DNA from: Calditrichota bacterium
Lineage (GTDB): Bacteria > CLD3
NCBI GenBank assembly: GCA_008501735.1
Contig: QQUF01000044.1
Coordinates: 124,001 to 188,000 of the forward strand
Length of the DNA: 64,000 nucleotides
Direction: 5' to 3'
The notes beneath the pieces are model-generated. The model was not told the origin of the DNA. It did no database searches and was given only the letters and a program-made list of their open reading frames with translations. Shown one piece after another: positions 10,014 through 19,250 of this stretch. The position numbers were made by a program, and so were the translations under genes. The stretch's first letter is position 1, and every line of letters begins with the position of its first letter.

Positions 10014-10056
10014 TTGCCTATCAGATGGCTTTGAGCTATCTGATAGGTTTGCTTTT
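10014..10056 (+). terminator. leuS terminator
   Basis: CCTATCAGAT (10017-10026) pairs with ATCTGATAGG (10038-10047), followed by TTTGCTTTT. It separates leuS from the converging dockerin gene. Confidence 0.8.
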
Positions 10057-10063
10057 GCAGTCT

Positions 10064-10999
10064 TTAGTTTTCCACAGGAAATTTAGTAATTAAACCATTA
10101 GCATACTGCAAGATAAGACTTGCATCATTAACTTGTAACTTACCGTTACCGTCAACATCACCTACTTTTAAGTCTAAATCTGATAATGTTGAATTATTAA
10201 CTATTTTCTCTAAAACTAACTGAACATCTAACTCAGTGACAAAGCCATCAAAATCAGTATCTCCAAATTTATAAACAGTATAGTTTAAAATTAATTTCGG
10301 TCTTAAATTTTCTGGTATCGAAAGATATGCACCTCTAAAAATTAAATTATCAGAAAAAAAATCATTATCTGTTTCAAAACTGGAAAAGGCTAATCGATAT
10401 TGACTCAAATTCTTATTTAAATCAATATCATATTGTAAGGAGTTTTTTACATCAAATTCGGTATAAATTGCATTTATATCAACAGAATCCATAACAATTG
10501 CTGTTTCTGGAGTAATAGTTTGATTATTGCCTATTTCACCTGCATCCCAATCTGTTGTGTCTAAAACTGTGCCAAAATCAATATGATCTGCAACTAAAGG
10601 CAAGTTTGGATTGTTATTAAAAATGGGATAAATTCCTCCAACACCATTACCCATACTTCCTAAATTTCCTAATCTTATTTTTGCAGAATTAATAAAGACT
10701 TGAGAGTCTTGCTGAGAAATTTGCGAAAAATTTTGTATACTAAAAGTTAAATAGCTTCTTAAAGCCATATTATCTGTAACTCCAATATCTCCTTTAATAT
10801 CACCTATACGCAATGCTTCGGAATTTGTTCTTATTAAGAAAAAAAATGGGGGTTGATTAAAAGGGTAAATTCTTGAAATAAATCCAGTCAAGGGTGCAAA
10901 ACACGAAAGAGTATCTTGAACTGTTTGTTGTGCTTGAATCAATGAATTAGCGAATAAAGGTAAAAGTAGAATAAGTGCTAATTTTAGATTTGTTTTCAA
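10064..10999 (-). CDS. Secreted protein with C-terminal dockerin-type repeat
   Basis: 311 residues from the TTG at 10999. That start is chosen because GAGGAG stands nine bases before the codon and the product begins with a clean signal peptide (MKTNLKLALILLLPLFANSL, then IQAQQ). A longer in-frame reading adds 29 residues with no ribosome site. The C-terminus has two EF-hand-like calcium loops, GDTDFDGFVTELD and GDVDGNGKLQVND, spaced as in type I dockerins. The central 180 residues are a beta-rich domain I do not recognise. Export is expected. No cohesin partner is seen in the window, and there is no T9SS sorting domain. It lies directly downstream of the CLC gene on the same strand. Confidence 0.75.
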   Translation of the reverse strand: MKTNLKLALILLLPLFANSLIQAQQTVQDTLSCFAPLTGFISRIYPFNQPPFFFLIRTNSEALRIGDIKGDIGVTDNMALRSYLTFSIQNFSQISQQDSQVFINSAKIRLGNLGSMGNGVGGIYPIFNNNPNLPLVADHIDFGTVLDTTDWDAGEIGNNQTITPETAIVMDSVDINAIYTEFDVKNSLQYDIDLNKNLSQYRLAFSSFETDNDFFSDNLIFRGAYLSIPENLRPKLILNYTVYKFGDTDFDGFVTELDVQLVLEKIVNNSTLSDLDLKVGDVDGNGKLQVNDASLILQYANGLITKFPVEN

Positions 11000-11082
11000 T
11001 TTGGACTCCTCAGTTTTTTCAAACTTTAAAACTCTTAATCTAAATCTAATCAAGAAAGAAAAAATTAGGCTACTTTTTTTAA

Positions 11083-12891
11083 TCAACTCTTATTCTGCAA
11101 AATCAATTCATTCCGATACTTGAAGAAAATCGTGGATTTTGAAAGCATTCCGACAAATCGGTTTTCGTCTAGAACAGGTAAACTCCAAGCATCTGTGATT
11201 TCAAATTTTTTCATCACATTTTCCATTCTTTCGCCGATGTTTACAACCTCCAAATCTGTTTCCATAATTTCTTTGACTAAAATTTTATCGTAAAGTTCAC
11301 TCTCAAACATATTTTGTTTAATTTGGTCTAAAAAGACAATCCCGAAGAACTCGCGATTTTTCGGATTTATCACAGGAAAGAAATTTCGTTTTGAAACTTT
11401 GACGATTTCTACTAATTCTCCTAAAGTCATTTCAGGTGTCGCAAGTTTGTAATTTTTCTCAAGAATGTCTTTGATTTCAATTTTTGAAAGAACTCCAATA
11501 TCTGTGCTTTTCCGAATCAAGTTGCCCTGCTCTGCCAAGTGTTTTGTGTAAAGTGATTCTGGTTCGTAGTGCTTGGAAACAACGTAAGAAATTGTTGAAA
11601 CAATCATCAAAGGAAGAATTGCATCGTAACCTCCGGTGATTTCAAAAATCAAAAAAATACTTGTGAGCGGTGAATGCAAAGCTCCTGCAATAATTCCTGT
11701 CATTGCTGCAAGTGAATAGTTTGTTTCATTCAGAGGAGTGAAAAACTTCTCATCTAAAACGTACTTTTGTGCTTGAGTAATGAGATTGATTCCGTGACTA
11801 AAGATGTAACCTATAAGACTTCCCAAAGCTAAAGAAGGTGCAAAAATTCCACCAGAACCTCCGCTTCCGAGAGTTACAGTTGTTGCTAAAATTTTGAGTA
11901 AGAAGATTGCTGAAATTATCAAAATAGGGTCGCCGAAAAATGCTGTAACCGAATGCTCAAGGTCAGACTGTAAAACTGCACTAACGTTTTGTTGCAAAAG
12001 GCTTTGAATTGTATCGTAACCTTCTCCCAAAGTGCTTGGAAAAGTAATTCCCAAAATTCCGAGAATCGCTCCACCAATTAGTGCTTTAACAAAAACACTA
12101 ACATTGAGTTCGTGAAAGAAATTTTCAACTTTGTAAATAATTTTTGAAAATGAAACCGAGAAGATTCCACAAATCATTCCAAGAATCACAAAAAGGAAAA
12201 GTTCGAAAGGATTTATGATAAATGGTGTGTGGACAAATGCAACTTTGTCACCGAGAAAAATTCTACCAATTTCCGTTGCACAAACAGCCGAAATCACAAT
12301 CGGAATGAAAGCCGTAGGAGCAAATTCGCCAAGCACAACCTCAAGAGCAAAAGTTACTCCTGCAATCGGAGCGTTAAAAATTCCTGCAATTCCTGCCGCA
12401 GTTCCACAACCGATGAGAATGCTTTTCCGTCTTTCATTGAGCTGTAAATAACGTCCAATGTTCGAGCCAATCGCAGAACCTGTAACAACAATCGGACCTT
12501 CAAGCCCAACTGAACCACCAAAACCGACAGTCAAAGTTGAAGTGATTACACGCGAAATCATAAGTTTAGCTTTGATGACTCCACTGTTTCGTGCAATCGC
12601 ATAAATTACGTCAGGAATTCCGTGACCAGGAGTTTCACGAGAAATGTATTTCATATAAAAAACTGTAAGAAGAATTCCGATAGTTGGAACAAAGAACTTT
12701 AGGTAATCAGGAATTGAGAGTCCGTTTAAAGCGTGGAAAGTAAAATGTGTTGCCTTATGCAAAATTACAGCTGCTAATCCGCCACAAACTCCAATTATTG
12801 AACCAACAATGATTAGAAAAGTTTGTTCATCGGTTTTCTTGATTAGTTTTGCAATGAAAAATCGGAGGAATTTTGGCGATGAAAAATTCAT
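11083..12891 (-). CDS. CLC-family chloride channel/antiporter with tandem CBS domains
   Basis: 602 residues. The membrane domain (about 1-440) carries the CLC signatures: GHGIPDV (variant of GSGIP, about 89-95), GGSVGLEGP with gating glutamate 131, and GGSGGIFAPSLALG. Two CBS domains follow (about 470-525 and 535-595, including VKEIMETDLEVV and SLPVLDENRFVGML), which usually sense adenine nucleotides. The gating Glu is retained, so it may be a proton-coupled antiporter or a channel. It lies in the inner membrane. The gene ahead of it on this strand ends in a terminator, so it is probably transcribed separately. Confidence 0.93.
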   Translation of the reverse strand: MNFSSPKFLRFFIAKLIKKTDEQTFLIIVGSIIGVCGGLAAVILHKATHFTFHALNGLSIPDYLKFFVPTIGILLTVFYMKYISRETPGHGIPDVIYAIARNSGVIKAKLMISRVITSTLTVGFGGSVGLEGPIVVTGSAIGSNIGRYLQLNERRKSILIGCGTAAGIAGIFNAPIAGVTFALEVVLGEFAPTAFIPIVISAVCATEIGRIFLGDKVAFVHTPFIINPFELFLFVILGMICGIFSVSFSKIIYKVENFFHELNVSVFVKALIGGAILGILGITFPSTLGEGYDTIQSLLQQNVSAVLQSDLEHSVTAFFGDPILIISAIFLLKILATTVTLGSGGSGGIFAPSLALGSLIGYIFSHGINLITQAQKYVLDEKFFTPLNETNYSLAAMTGIIAGALHSPLTSIFLIFEITGGYDAILPLMIVSTISYVVSKHYEPESLYTKHLAEQGNLIRKSTDIGVLSKIEIKDILEKNYKLATPEMTLGELVEIVKVSKRNFFPVINPKNREFFGIVFLDQIKQNMFESELYDKILVKEIMETDLEVVNIGERMENVMKKFEITDAWSLPVLDENRFVGMLSKSTIFFKYRNELILQNKS

Positions 12892-12914
12892 CTTTCGAGC
12901 AATCTCAAGTTTAT

Positions 12915-12956
12915 GAAAAAAGAAAAAGCCTGCAAATTTTCAAAATTTACAAGCTC
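12915..12956 (-). terminator. Terminator of the pyrC-zinc protein unit
   Basis: Read on the minus strand, AGCTTGTAAATTTT and AAATTTGCAGGCT form a near-perfect stem followed by TTTTTCTTTTTT. It lies between the zinc protein stop and the CLC start. Confidence 0.85.
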
Positions 12957-12963
12957 TTCAAAA

Positions 12964-13380
12964 TTATAGAAGGTCTTCTGTAATCCACATTGGTTCGTTG
13001 TTTACATCATCGCTTCGAGATTTTTTCTTTTTCTTGCTTCTCAAACATTCTTTACAAAACGGGTTGTAACCATCAGGCGAAGTTGGAGTTTTAAAAAAGT
13101 CTGTTAAATCTTTTTTCTTTTCGCAACTTTCACAGACTTTATTTGTTGCTTTTTTCGCAACTTTCTTAGCAACTTTTTTCTTACGAGTAGAAGATTTTGG
13201 TGGTTCAATTCCTTGACTTAATGCTTCTTTTTTGGCTTTACGTTTTTCGTAACTTTCCTTTAAGAAGAGTTTTGTACAAGGAACACAGTAAGTGCTAATT
13301 CCATCTTTCAGACGAGAATTAACATAAAAATCCTCGTAATTTTTTTCGACTTCGCAACGCGGGCAAACTTTACTTGCCAT
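12964..13380 (-). CDS. Small protein with two CxxC...CxxC zinc fingers and Lys-rich linker
   Basis: 138 residues. Two homologous fingers are present: CPRC at residue 6 paired with CVPC near 32, and CESC near 83 paired with CKEC near 110. Each has the form CxxC-x(6-8)-F-x(7-9)-DG-x(3-4)-CxxC. The linker is strongly basic (KKKVAKKVAKKATNK), resembling histone-H1-like tails. Such fingers occur in HNH-type and other nucleic-acid-binding proteins, but no nuclease core is present here. DNA or RNA binding is inference. It lies 15 bases after pyrC on the same strand and likely shares its transcript. Confidence 0.6.
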   Translation of the reverse strand: MASKVCPRCEVEKNYEDFYVNSRLKDGISTYCVPCTKLFLKESYEKRKAKKEALSQGIEPPKSSTRKKKVAKKVAKKATNKVCESCEKKKDLTDFFKTPTSPDGYNPFCKECLRSKKKKKSRSDDVNNEPMWITEDLL

Positions 13381-13395
13381 TTTTATTCTCCATTG

Positions 13396-14676
13396 TTAAT
13401 TATTTGCTTTCCAGAACATTCCCTTGTTAACCACACCATTTACAAAACCTTTCATTTCCCAACCGTTGTAAGGACAATTTTTAGACTTTGAGAGTGTTTT
13501 AGAAACATCGTAAGTCCAGCCTTTGTCTAAATCCAAAATTGTAAATTCAGCTTTTGAACCGACTTTTATTTTTGGCATTTCCAAGTTTAAAATCTTTCTT
13601 GGGTTTGTGCTAATTTTTGCTAAAGCCTGTTTCCAGTCCAAAATTCCTGTTTCAACCAAATGTTTTCCGACAATTCCGATTGCAACTTCAAGCCCAGTAA
13701 TTCCCATTGCAGCATTTGGAAAATCAACGTCTTTGTCATCAATGTGATGAGGAGCGTGGTCAGTGGCGATTACGTCAACAGTTCCGTCTTTCAAACCTTG
13801 AATCAATGCTTCAACATCTTTTTGCTCTCGTAAAGGCGGACACATTTTTGCATTTGTGTCATAACCTAAAACTGCTTCGTCAGTTAAAGTAAAATGATGA
13901 GGAGTAACTTCACAAGTGATGTTTATTCCTTTTTCTTTGCCTCGTCTGACAAGTTCGACTGAACCTTTTGTGCTTGTGTGAGCAATGTGCATTTTTCCAC
14001 CTGTGAACTCTGAAAGCAGGATTTCACGAGCGACAATTATGTCTTCAGCAATTGAGGGCCAACCTTTTAGACCGAGTTTTGTAGAAACTAAACCTTCATT
14101 CATACAAGCACCACGAGTTAATCCGTGGTCTTCTGCGTGAGTAATTACAGGAATTCCGTACATTTTTGAATACTCAAGTGCATATCTCACAAGTTCGGAA
14201 TTCATCGTACAACTTCCATCGTCCGAAATTGCAACAGCTCCAGCTTCTACCATTTCTGCGATTTCGGCTAAAACAGCACCTTTTCTGTCTTGAGAGATTG
14301 CTCCGATTGGATAAATATTTGTAATTTCGTTTTTGGATTTTTCTTTAATGAAAGAGACAATTTGTTCATTGTCAATTGTAGGTTTTGTGTTCGGCATACA
14401 ACAAGCGGAAGTGAAACCACCAGCTTTTGAAGCCTCAGAACCTGTGTGTAAAGTTTCTTTGTGTTCTTGACCTGGTTCACGAAAATGAACGTGCATATCA
14501 ATTAGTCCGCAAGCGACTGTTTTACCTTCAACGTCCCAAGTTTCACCTTGGAAATCACTTGTTTCAACTGAACCGATTGAGTCAATTTTATCGCCTTTAA
14601 CAACGAAATCGACTGTTTCGCCACTTTCGATAAGTTTGGCATTTTTTACCAAAAGGTATTCAAATTTATTATTCAT
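13396..14676 (-). CDS. pyrC: Dihydroorotase
   Basis: About 426 residues from the ATG at 14676. The metal-binding opening DMHVHFREPGQEHKET is classic for class I dihydroorotase, followed by HAEDHG, HTSTKGS and ATDHAPHH, the later metal and catalytic motifs. It cyclises N-carbamoyl-aspartate to dihydroorotate in pyrimidine synthesis. An in-frame TTG one codon upstream is a less likely start. A good promoter lies 46 bases before the start. Partner pyrimidine genes are not adjacent. Confidence 0.93.
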   Translation of the reverse strand: MNNKFEYLLVKNAKLIESGETVDFVVKGDKIDSIGSVETSDFQGETWDVEGKTVACGLIDMHVHFREPGQEHKETLHTGSEASKAGGFTSACCMPNTKPTIDNEQIVSFIKEKSKNEITNIYPIGAISQDRKGAVLAEIAEMVEAGAVAISDDGSCTMNSELVRYALEYSKMYGIPVITHAEDHGLTRGACMNEGLVSTKLGLKGWPSIAEDIIVAREILLSEFTGGKMHIAHTSTKGSVELVRRGKEKGINITCEVTPHHFTLTDEAVLGYDTNAKMCPPLREQKDVEALIQGLKDGTVDVIATDHAPHHIDDKDVDFPNAAMGITGLEVAIGIVGKHLVETGILDWKQALAKISTNPRKILNLEMPKIKVGSKAEFTILDLDKGWTYDVSKTLSKSKNCPYNGWEMKGFVNGVVNKGMFWKANN

Positions 14677-14721
14677 CAAATTTTCCGTTACTTAAAGTTA
14701 TTTAATACTTTAAAAATCGTG

Positions 14722-14752
14722 CAAAGGTAATACTTTTATAATACTAATGCAA
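14722..14752 (-). promoter_or_regulatory. Putative pyrC promoter
   Basis: On the minus strand TTG (14752-14750), 20 bases, then a perfect TACCTTTG (14729-14722). It has the same geometry as several other promoters in the window. Confidence 0.6.
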
Positions 14753-14790
14753 TTTTAGATTAACGTCTTTTTGAGAATAAAATTCAGAAT

Positions 14791-16245
14791 TTATTTCAGC
14801 AAAATCATTTTCTTGGTCTGGATAAACCCTTCTGTTTCCAATTTGTAGAAATAAATTCCTGATGAAACTTTAGTTCCATTTGAGTCTGTTCCGTTCCAAT
14901 CAAAGTTGTAAAAACCTACATTCATTTTTGAATTCGCTAATTCTTTCACAAGTCTTCCTTTTACGTTGAAAATCTGCAATTGAACATTTGACACTTGTGG
15001 AATTGCAAACTCAATTCTTGTTGTCGGATTAAATGGATTCGGATAGTTTTGCGAAAGTGAAAATTTGGTTGGGATTTGTAATTTCTCAGAGTCAATTGAA
15101 GTAATCACTTGATTTAAATCAAATCTATAGAATAAATCTCCCTTTTTGGAAAATGCGTACCCATTTGATGAGACAAAATTTAAGTAGTCAATATTTTCTC
15201 CTGAAGTGCCTGAAATAGTTGTCTCAATTGGTTGCCAATTTTGCCCAAAGTCATTTGAGTAAAATATAGTTTTTGGAGAATTATTTATAGTTATTTCAAT
15301 ACCTCTAAAAAGTAAGAAACCATTTCCATTTGCCCAAAATGAATAAATTTTATCAACTTCTTGTCCATTGATTTGCCAATTTTGTTTTTGCCAAGACATT
15401 GGTTGCCCGTCAGTAGCACTAAAGTAAAGTTCATTGATATACCCGACACCAATAACAAATTTTCTAGTATTTGCATAAAGATGAGTGGAGTTCGGAATAG
15501 GATAAAATTGAGAATGATAGGAAGAGAGAGTGTCATTACTATTGGTAATTATAGGAAAATCTGTAGGTGTTAAAACATTTGGGGAAAGTATTTTACCTTT
15601 TAAGTAAAAAGTGTTAGGAGTCGTATCTGAGTCTTTAGTGAGATAAGAACCATTTGCAAAGGCATTCCATTCGGTATCATTTATTCCTCTACGAAATAAA
15701 ATATCTTGTCCAGAAACTAGCATACCCTCAACAAATTCTAATAGAGTAAAAACAGCATACAGTTTTTCGTTAGTATTGTCGTATTGCAAATTACTAATAT
15801 GACCTTCTTCCCAATCATCTTCACCACAATCTGCTCCTGTGCAAATATCTATTGTTGGCAAACCTTCACTAAATGGAAACCAAGTAATTCCTCCATCAAC
15901 ACTTTTGAAAACAAACTCATCAATAGATTTTACTATCTCATTAGAGTTATTTGGATTTACTGTAAAATCTTCATAATCCCCGAGATTCCAATTCTTTGAC
16001 CAAGTTATTCCGTTATCAGAGCTAATTCCAAAACCTCTATTCCAATCAAGAGTTCCAAGGTCTTGACAAAAAGTGCTGGCAATTAATACTCCGGAGTTAA
16101 TTTCTTTTATTTGACCTGCTTGAATTTGGGAACAATAAGGTAATGTGTTTCCGAAATCTATTTCTTCCCACTGTTGAGCATAAATGTTACTAACGAACAA
16201 AATTAGAACTAATGCCAAATTACATAAAAGGCTCATTAATTTCAT
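14791..16245 (-). CDS. Secreted BNR-repeat protein with T9SS sorting domain
   Basis: 484 residues. The signal peptide covers about 1-23. Asp-box/BNR-type motifs repeat (SSDNGITW, SVDGGITW, SNDFGQNW), suggesting a sialidase-like or VPS10-like beta-propeller of 350 residues. The last 90 residues are a T9SS type A sorting domain beginning SLSQNYPNPFNPTTRIEF and ending in KKMILLK. The product should cross the outer membrane by the type IX system and be anchored or released. Catalytic residues of true sialidases were not found. It is adjacent to two other genes with nearly identical sorting domains. Confidence 0.82.
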   Translation of the reverse strand: MKLMSLLCNLALVLILFVSNIYAQQWEEIDFGNTLPYCSQIQAGQIKEINSGVLIASTFCQDLGTLDWNRGFGISSDNGITWSKNWNLGDYEDFTVNPNNSNEIVKSIDEFVFKSVDGGITWFPFSEGLPTIDICTGADCGEDDWEEGHISNLQYDNTNEKLYAVFTLLEFVEGMLVSGQDILFRRGINDTEWNAFANGSYLTKDSDTTPNTFYLKGKILSPNVLTPTDFPIITNSNDTLSSYHSQFYPIPNSTHLYANTRKFVIGVGYINELYFSATDGQPMSWQKQNWQINGQEVDKIYSFWANGNGFLLFRGIEITINNSPKTIFYSNDFGQNWQPIETTISGTSGENIDYLNFVSSNGYAFSKKGDLFYRFDLNQVITSIDSEKLQIPTKFSLSQNYPNPFNPTTRIEFAIPQVSNVQLQIFNVKGRLVKELANSKMNVGFYNFDWNGTDSNGTKVSSGIYFYKLETEGFIQTKKMILLK

Positions 16246-16293
16246 TTCAAATTCCTCTAATTTTTTAGTTTTAGTTAAAATACTAATTTTCTT

Positions 16294-18792
16294 TTATTTA
16301 AGCAAAATCATTTTCTTGGTCTGGATAAACCCTTCTGTTTCCAATTTGTAGAAATAAATTCCTGATGAAACTTTAGCTCCGTTTGAGTCTGTTCCGTTCC
16401 AATCAAAATTGTAAAACCCTGCATTCATTTTTGAATTTGCCAATTCTTTCACAAGTCTTCCTTTTACGTTGAAAATCTGCAATTGAACATTTGACGCTTG
16501 TGGAATTGCAAACTCAATTTTGGTTGATGGATTAAAAGGATTCGGATAGTTCTGCGAAAGTGAAAACTCTGTTGGAAGTTGTGATTTTTCGGATTCAATT
16601 GAAGTCGCCAATTCTCCATAAACAGGGATTTCAATAGTCATCGAATCATTAAAAATTATTTCTAAACTTGTGTTTAATATAGGATAAAAGTGTATATATT
16701 TTACTAACACCGAATCTTCACTTTGAGGAGGAATTAAAATTGAATTTTTATTTGTTGAAACAAATTGGTTAAATGGAAATTTTCCGTCGATCTTACTAAT
16801 TTTTGAGTAACAGTCAGAAGTATTTTGAATTTTTACCCAAAGAGAATCTGAAGCTCCTGAAATCCCATTCAAGAAATTAATTGTATTTGGAAAAATCAAT
16901 AAATTTGAAATGCAAATTCCTTCCATAACTTCATTAATTGAATTAATCGTAAGTTCACCGTTGTAAAGAGTTTGGTGAATTCCACTTGGCCAATCAATCA
17001 CAAGACTGTCAATGTAAGTATTTTGCCCAAGTCCGAACTCTACTCTAAGACTTTCCATAGAACGACCTGTTCCACCAATAATTTGTCTGTACTGAACTAA
17101 TTTTCCAGAATAAAGTTTTAATTGTGTACCGATTGCTGAGCGATTGCTATAAGTTCCAACTAAATCCAATTGAATCCAGTTATTCTCATTGCATGTAGAG
17201 TTTTGTAAAAGTTTACATGTTGAATCAGTTCCAATAAATAAATCTATCAACCCATCGTTATTAAAATCTGCACTAGAAACACTTGTTACTCTATCAAATA
17301 AATTTGACTGTTTAATTTTACCAGTTACATCAATGAACTGTGTTAATGCACCATAAGATGAATAGTCATTTGTATAATTCTTATAAAGAATCGAATTTGA
17401 AGTAAAATTGCCAACGAATAAATCAAGCCAACCATCATTGTCAAAATCTAGCCAAGTTGATTCGTAAGTTTGAGCTGGCTGAATCCCACTTACTCCTTTT
17501 GCAGATGCTACATTATTGAAGTAATCTGTTTCGTTAATGAAAGGTGAAAGTAACGAATGTTCATAAAGAACATTATAAACTTGCCCGCTCCAAGCATTTG
17601 TAGCCGAAATATAAATATCAACCAAGCCATCATTATTAAAGTCACCAAATGCAGATTGCCAAGTATTGTCAAAGTTGGTATTGGTAGTATCTGAAACTAA
17701 AGAAAATGGATTTTGTGTTCCAAAAATATTCGTTTTATTATTTTTGTAAAGCCTATTGAATTGTCCACCATGGTTATCATGTCCAACATAAATATCTGTC
17801 CAACCGTCCTGATTATAATCTGCACAAGTTACTGCGTGAGAATGTCTTTGGAGTATTTCAAATGGGTGGGAACTTTGATAGGCAATTTGTAAACTGAACC
17901 CTTTTTCAACAAATGAAAGATTGAAATTTGGAAATGTTATTCCTTGCCCTTCAAAGAGTAAATCTCTCGAACTCCCGTCTCTTGCCACATAAAAATCTAA
18001 AAATGAATCTCTATTGAAATCAAGTAAAGAGATAGCTTGAGCCGAACCATTAAAACCTGTAATCTCAATATTATTTGATGAAAAACTTGGATTGCTAAAA
18101 TCTCCATTATGCAAAAAAATATCTTGCCCTAAAATTAAATCTACATCTTGGTCGTTGTCAAGATTAGCAATTATTGTTGCTGTCTTAATTCCCCCGAATC
18201 CTCCAAGTCCAAAATTATCAACTTTATTTTCTGAGAAAGTTCCATCCCCATTATTTAAATTTACGTAATTTTGGTTACCTTTTATGTGAACCAAATCCAA
18301 TAAATTGTCATCATTTATATCTCCCCAAGCTGCTCCAAAAGAAAATCCATTTTTGGGGAAAGTTGGAATAGAGAAATCTAAAACATCTATAAAATCGAAT
18401 TCTCCAACAATTAAAATATCTTTATTCAATGTATCATTTGAGGGATTTACATCATTTGCGAAATATCCTGTAACAGAAAAATTCAAATTTTCTGTACAAT
18501 TAACTATTGAATTAACTTGGTTAAATTTCAAAGTATCAATTTCAAATGAATCTAAATTTACAAAAACCTGATGTCCCCAAATAACGCTGCCTAAGTAGTC
18601 AATTTCTGCATAAACTAAACCTATAGAAGTTTGGTTTGAGAGATTTTGTATAACAACTAAAGGTTCAAATTTTAACTCAGAATAAATTGTGTCATTTGGT
18701 GTAATTATTTCTTCCAAAGAAATGTCAATTTGGGCATCAACTTTTTGTGTAATGAACAAAAAACTACTAAATATGAGCAATAAATACTTCAT
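16294..18792 (-). CDS. Secreted FG-GAP/ASPIC-UnbV repeat protein with T9SS sorting domain
   Basis: 832 residues from the ATG at 18792. That start is chosen because AAGGA precedes it and the product then begins with a signal peptide (MKYLLLIFSSFLFITQKVDA); the longer reading adds 20 residues. Calcium-binding FG-GAP/VCBS motifs of the form D-x-N-x-D-G-x-x-D recur (AAWGDINDDNLLD, DYNQDGWTD, DFNNDGLVD, DFDNDGWLD). An ASPIC/UnbV domain follows (IGTQLKLYSGKLVQYRQIIG, RSMESLRVEFGLG, IDWPSG). The C-terminus is a T9SS type A sorting domain. It is probably a surface-exposed beta-propeller adhesin or binding protein. It is a close paralogue of the second half of the next large gene upstream. Confidence 0.82.
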   Translation of the reverse strand: MKYLLLIFSSFLFITQKVDAQIDISLEEIITPNDTIYSELKFEPLVVIQNLSNQTSIGLVYAEIDYLGSVIWGHQVFVNLDSFEIDTLKFNQVNSIVNCTENLNFSVTGYFANDVNPSNDTLNKDILIVGEFDFIDVLDFSIPTFPKNGFSFGAAWGDINDDNLLDLVHIKGNQNYVNLNNGDGTFSENKVDNFGLGGFGGIKTATIIANLDNDQDVDLILGQDIFLHNGDFSNPSFSSNNIEITGFNGSAQAISLLDFNRDSFLDFYVARDGSSRDLLFEGQGITFPNFNLSFVEKGFSLQIAYQSSHPFEILQRHSHAVTCADYNQDGWTDIYVGHDNHGGQFNRLYKNNKTNIFGTQNPFSLVSDTTNTNFDNTWQSAFGDFNNDGLVDIYISATNAWSGQVYNVLYEHSLLSPFINETDYFNNVASAKGVSGIQPAQTYESTWLDFDNDGWLDLFVGNFTSNSILYKNYTNDYSSYGALTQFIDVTGKIKQSNLFDRVTSVSSADFNNDGLIDLFIGTDSTCKLLQNSTCNENNWIQLDLVGTYSNRSAIGTQLKLYSGKLVQYRQIIGGTGRSMESLRVEFGLGQNTYIDSLVIDWPSGIHQTLYNGELTINSINEVMEGICISNLLIFPNTINFLNGISGASDSLWVKIQNTSDCYSKISKIDGKFPFNQFVSTNKNSILIPPQSEDSVLVKYIHFYPILNTSLEIIFNDSMTIEIPVYGELATSIESEKSQLPTEFSLSQNYPNPFNPSTKIEFAIPQASNVQLQIFNVKGRLVKELANSKMNAGFYNFDWNGTDSNGAKVSSGIYFYKLETEGFIQTKKMILLK

Positions 18793-18824
18793 TTTCCTTA
18801 ACCTCTTAGAAGTAAGATATTTAT

Positions 18825-18852
18825 CAAATCTATTTATCAACTTGTATGCCAA
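18825..18852 (-). promoter_or_regulatory. Putative promoter of the 832-residue FG-GAP gene
   Basis: On the minus strand a perfect TAGATTTG at 18832-18825, with TTG at 18852-18850 only 17 bases ahead. The spacing is shorter than elsewhere, so this is tentative. Confidence 0.35.
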
Positions 18853-18943
18853 TTTAAAATTTAAGGAAATTGTATTTTACAAGTATTTATTGTCTCAGAA
18901 TGTTCAATTTTCGACTTTGTGTTCCAAATTCGTTAAAATTGAA

Positions 18944-19246
18944 TCACTTAAGAAAAATCATTTTCTTTGTTTGAGAAAACCCTTCTGTTTCCAATTTGTA
19001 GAAATAAATTCCTGATGAAACTTTAGTTCCATTTGAGTCTGTTCCGTTCCAATCAAAATTGTAAAACCCTGCATTCATTTTTGAATTCGCTAATTCTTTC
19101 ACAAGTCTTCCGTTGATGTCAAAAATTTGCAAGTGAACATTCGACTCTTGTGGAATTGCAAATTCAATTTTTGTCGTTGGGTTGAAAGGGTTTGGATAAT
19201 TTTGTGAAAGTGAAAATTTTGTCGGGAACTGTGATTCATTTTTCTC
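18944..19246 (-). pseudogene. Orphan T9SS sorting domain, remnant of a cargo gene
   Basis: An open frame directly after a TAG (19249-19247) encodes FPTKFSLSQNYPNPFNPTTK and then an otherwise complete sorting domain ending SQTKKMIFLK. There is no in-frame ATG and no signal peptide or cargo domain ahead of it. AGGAGAAAAATG sits just upstream but its ATG is out of frame. The DNA closely matches the sorting domains of the two neighbouring genes. It is best read as the 3' end of a deleted or recombined cargo gene. The remainder of 18793-19353 holds a promoter, a palindrome and a terminator only. Confidence 0.75.
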
Positions 19247-19250
19247 CTAA

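Noticed and set aside
18944-19132. A 62-residue independent gene
   Set aside because: It is only the end of a sorting domain whose frame extends to 19246 without an ATG; treated as a remnant.
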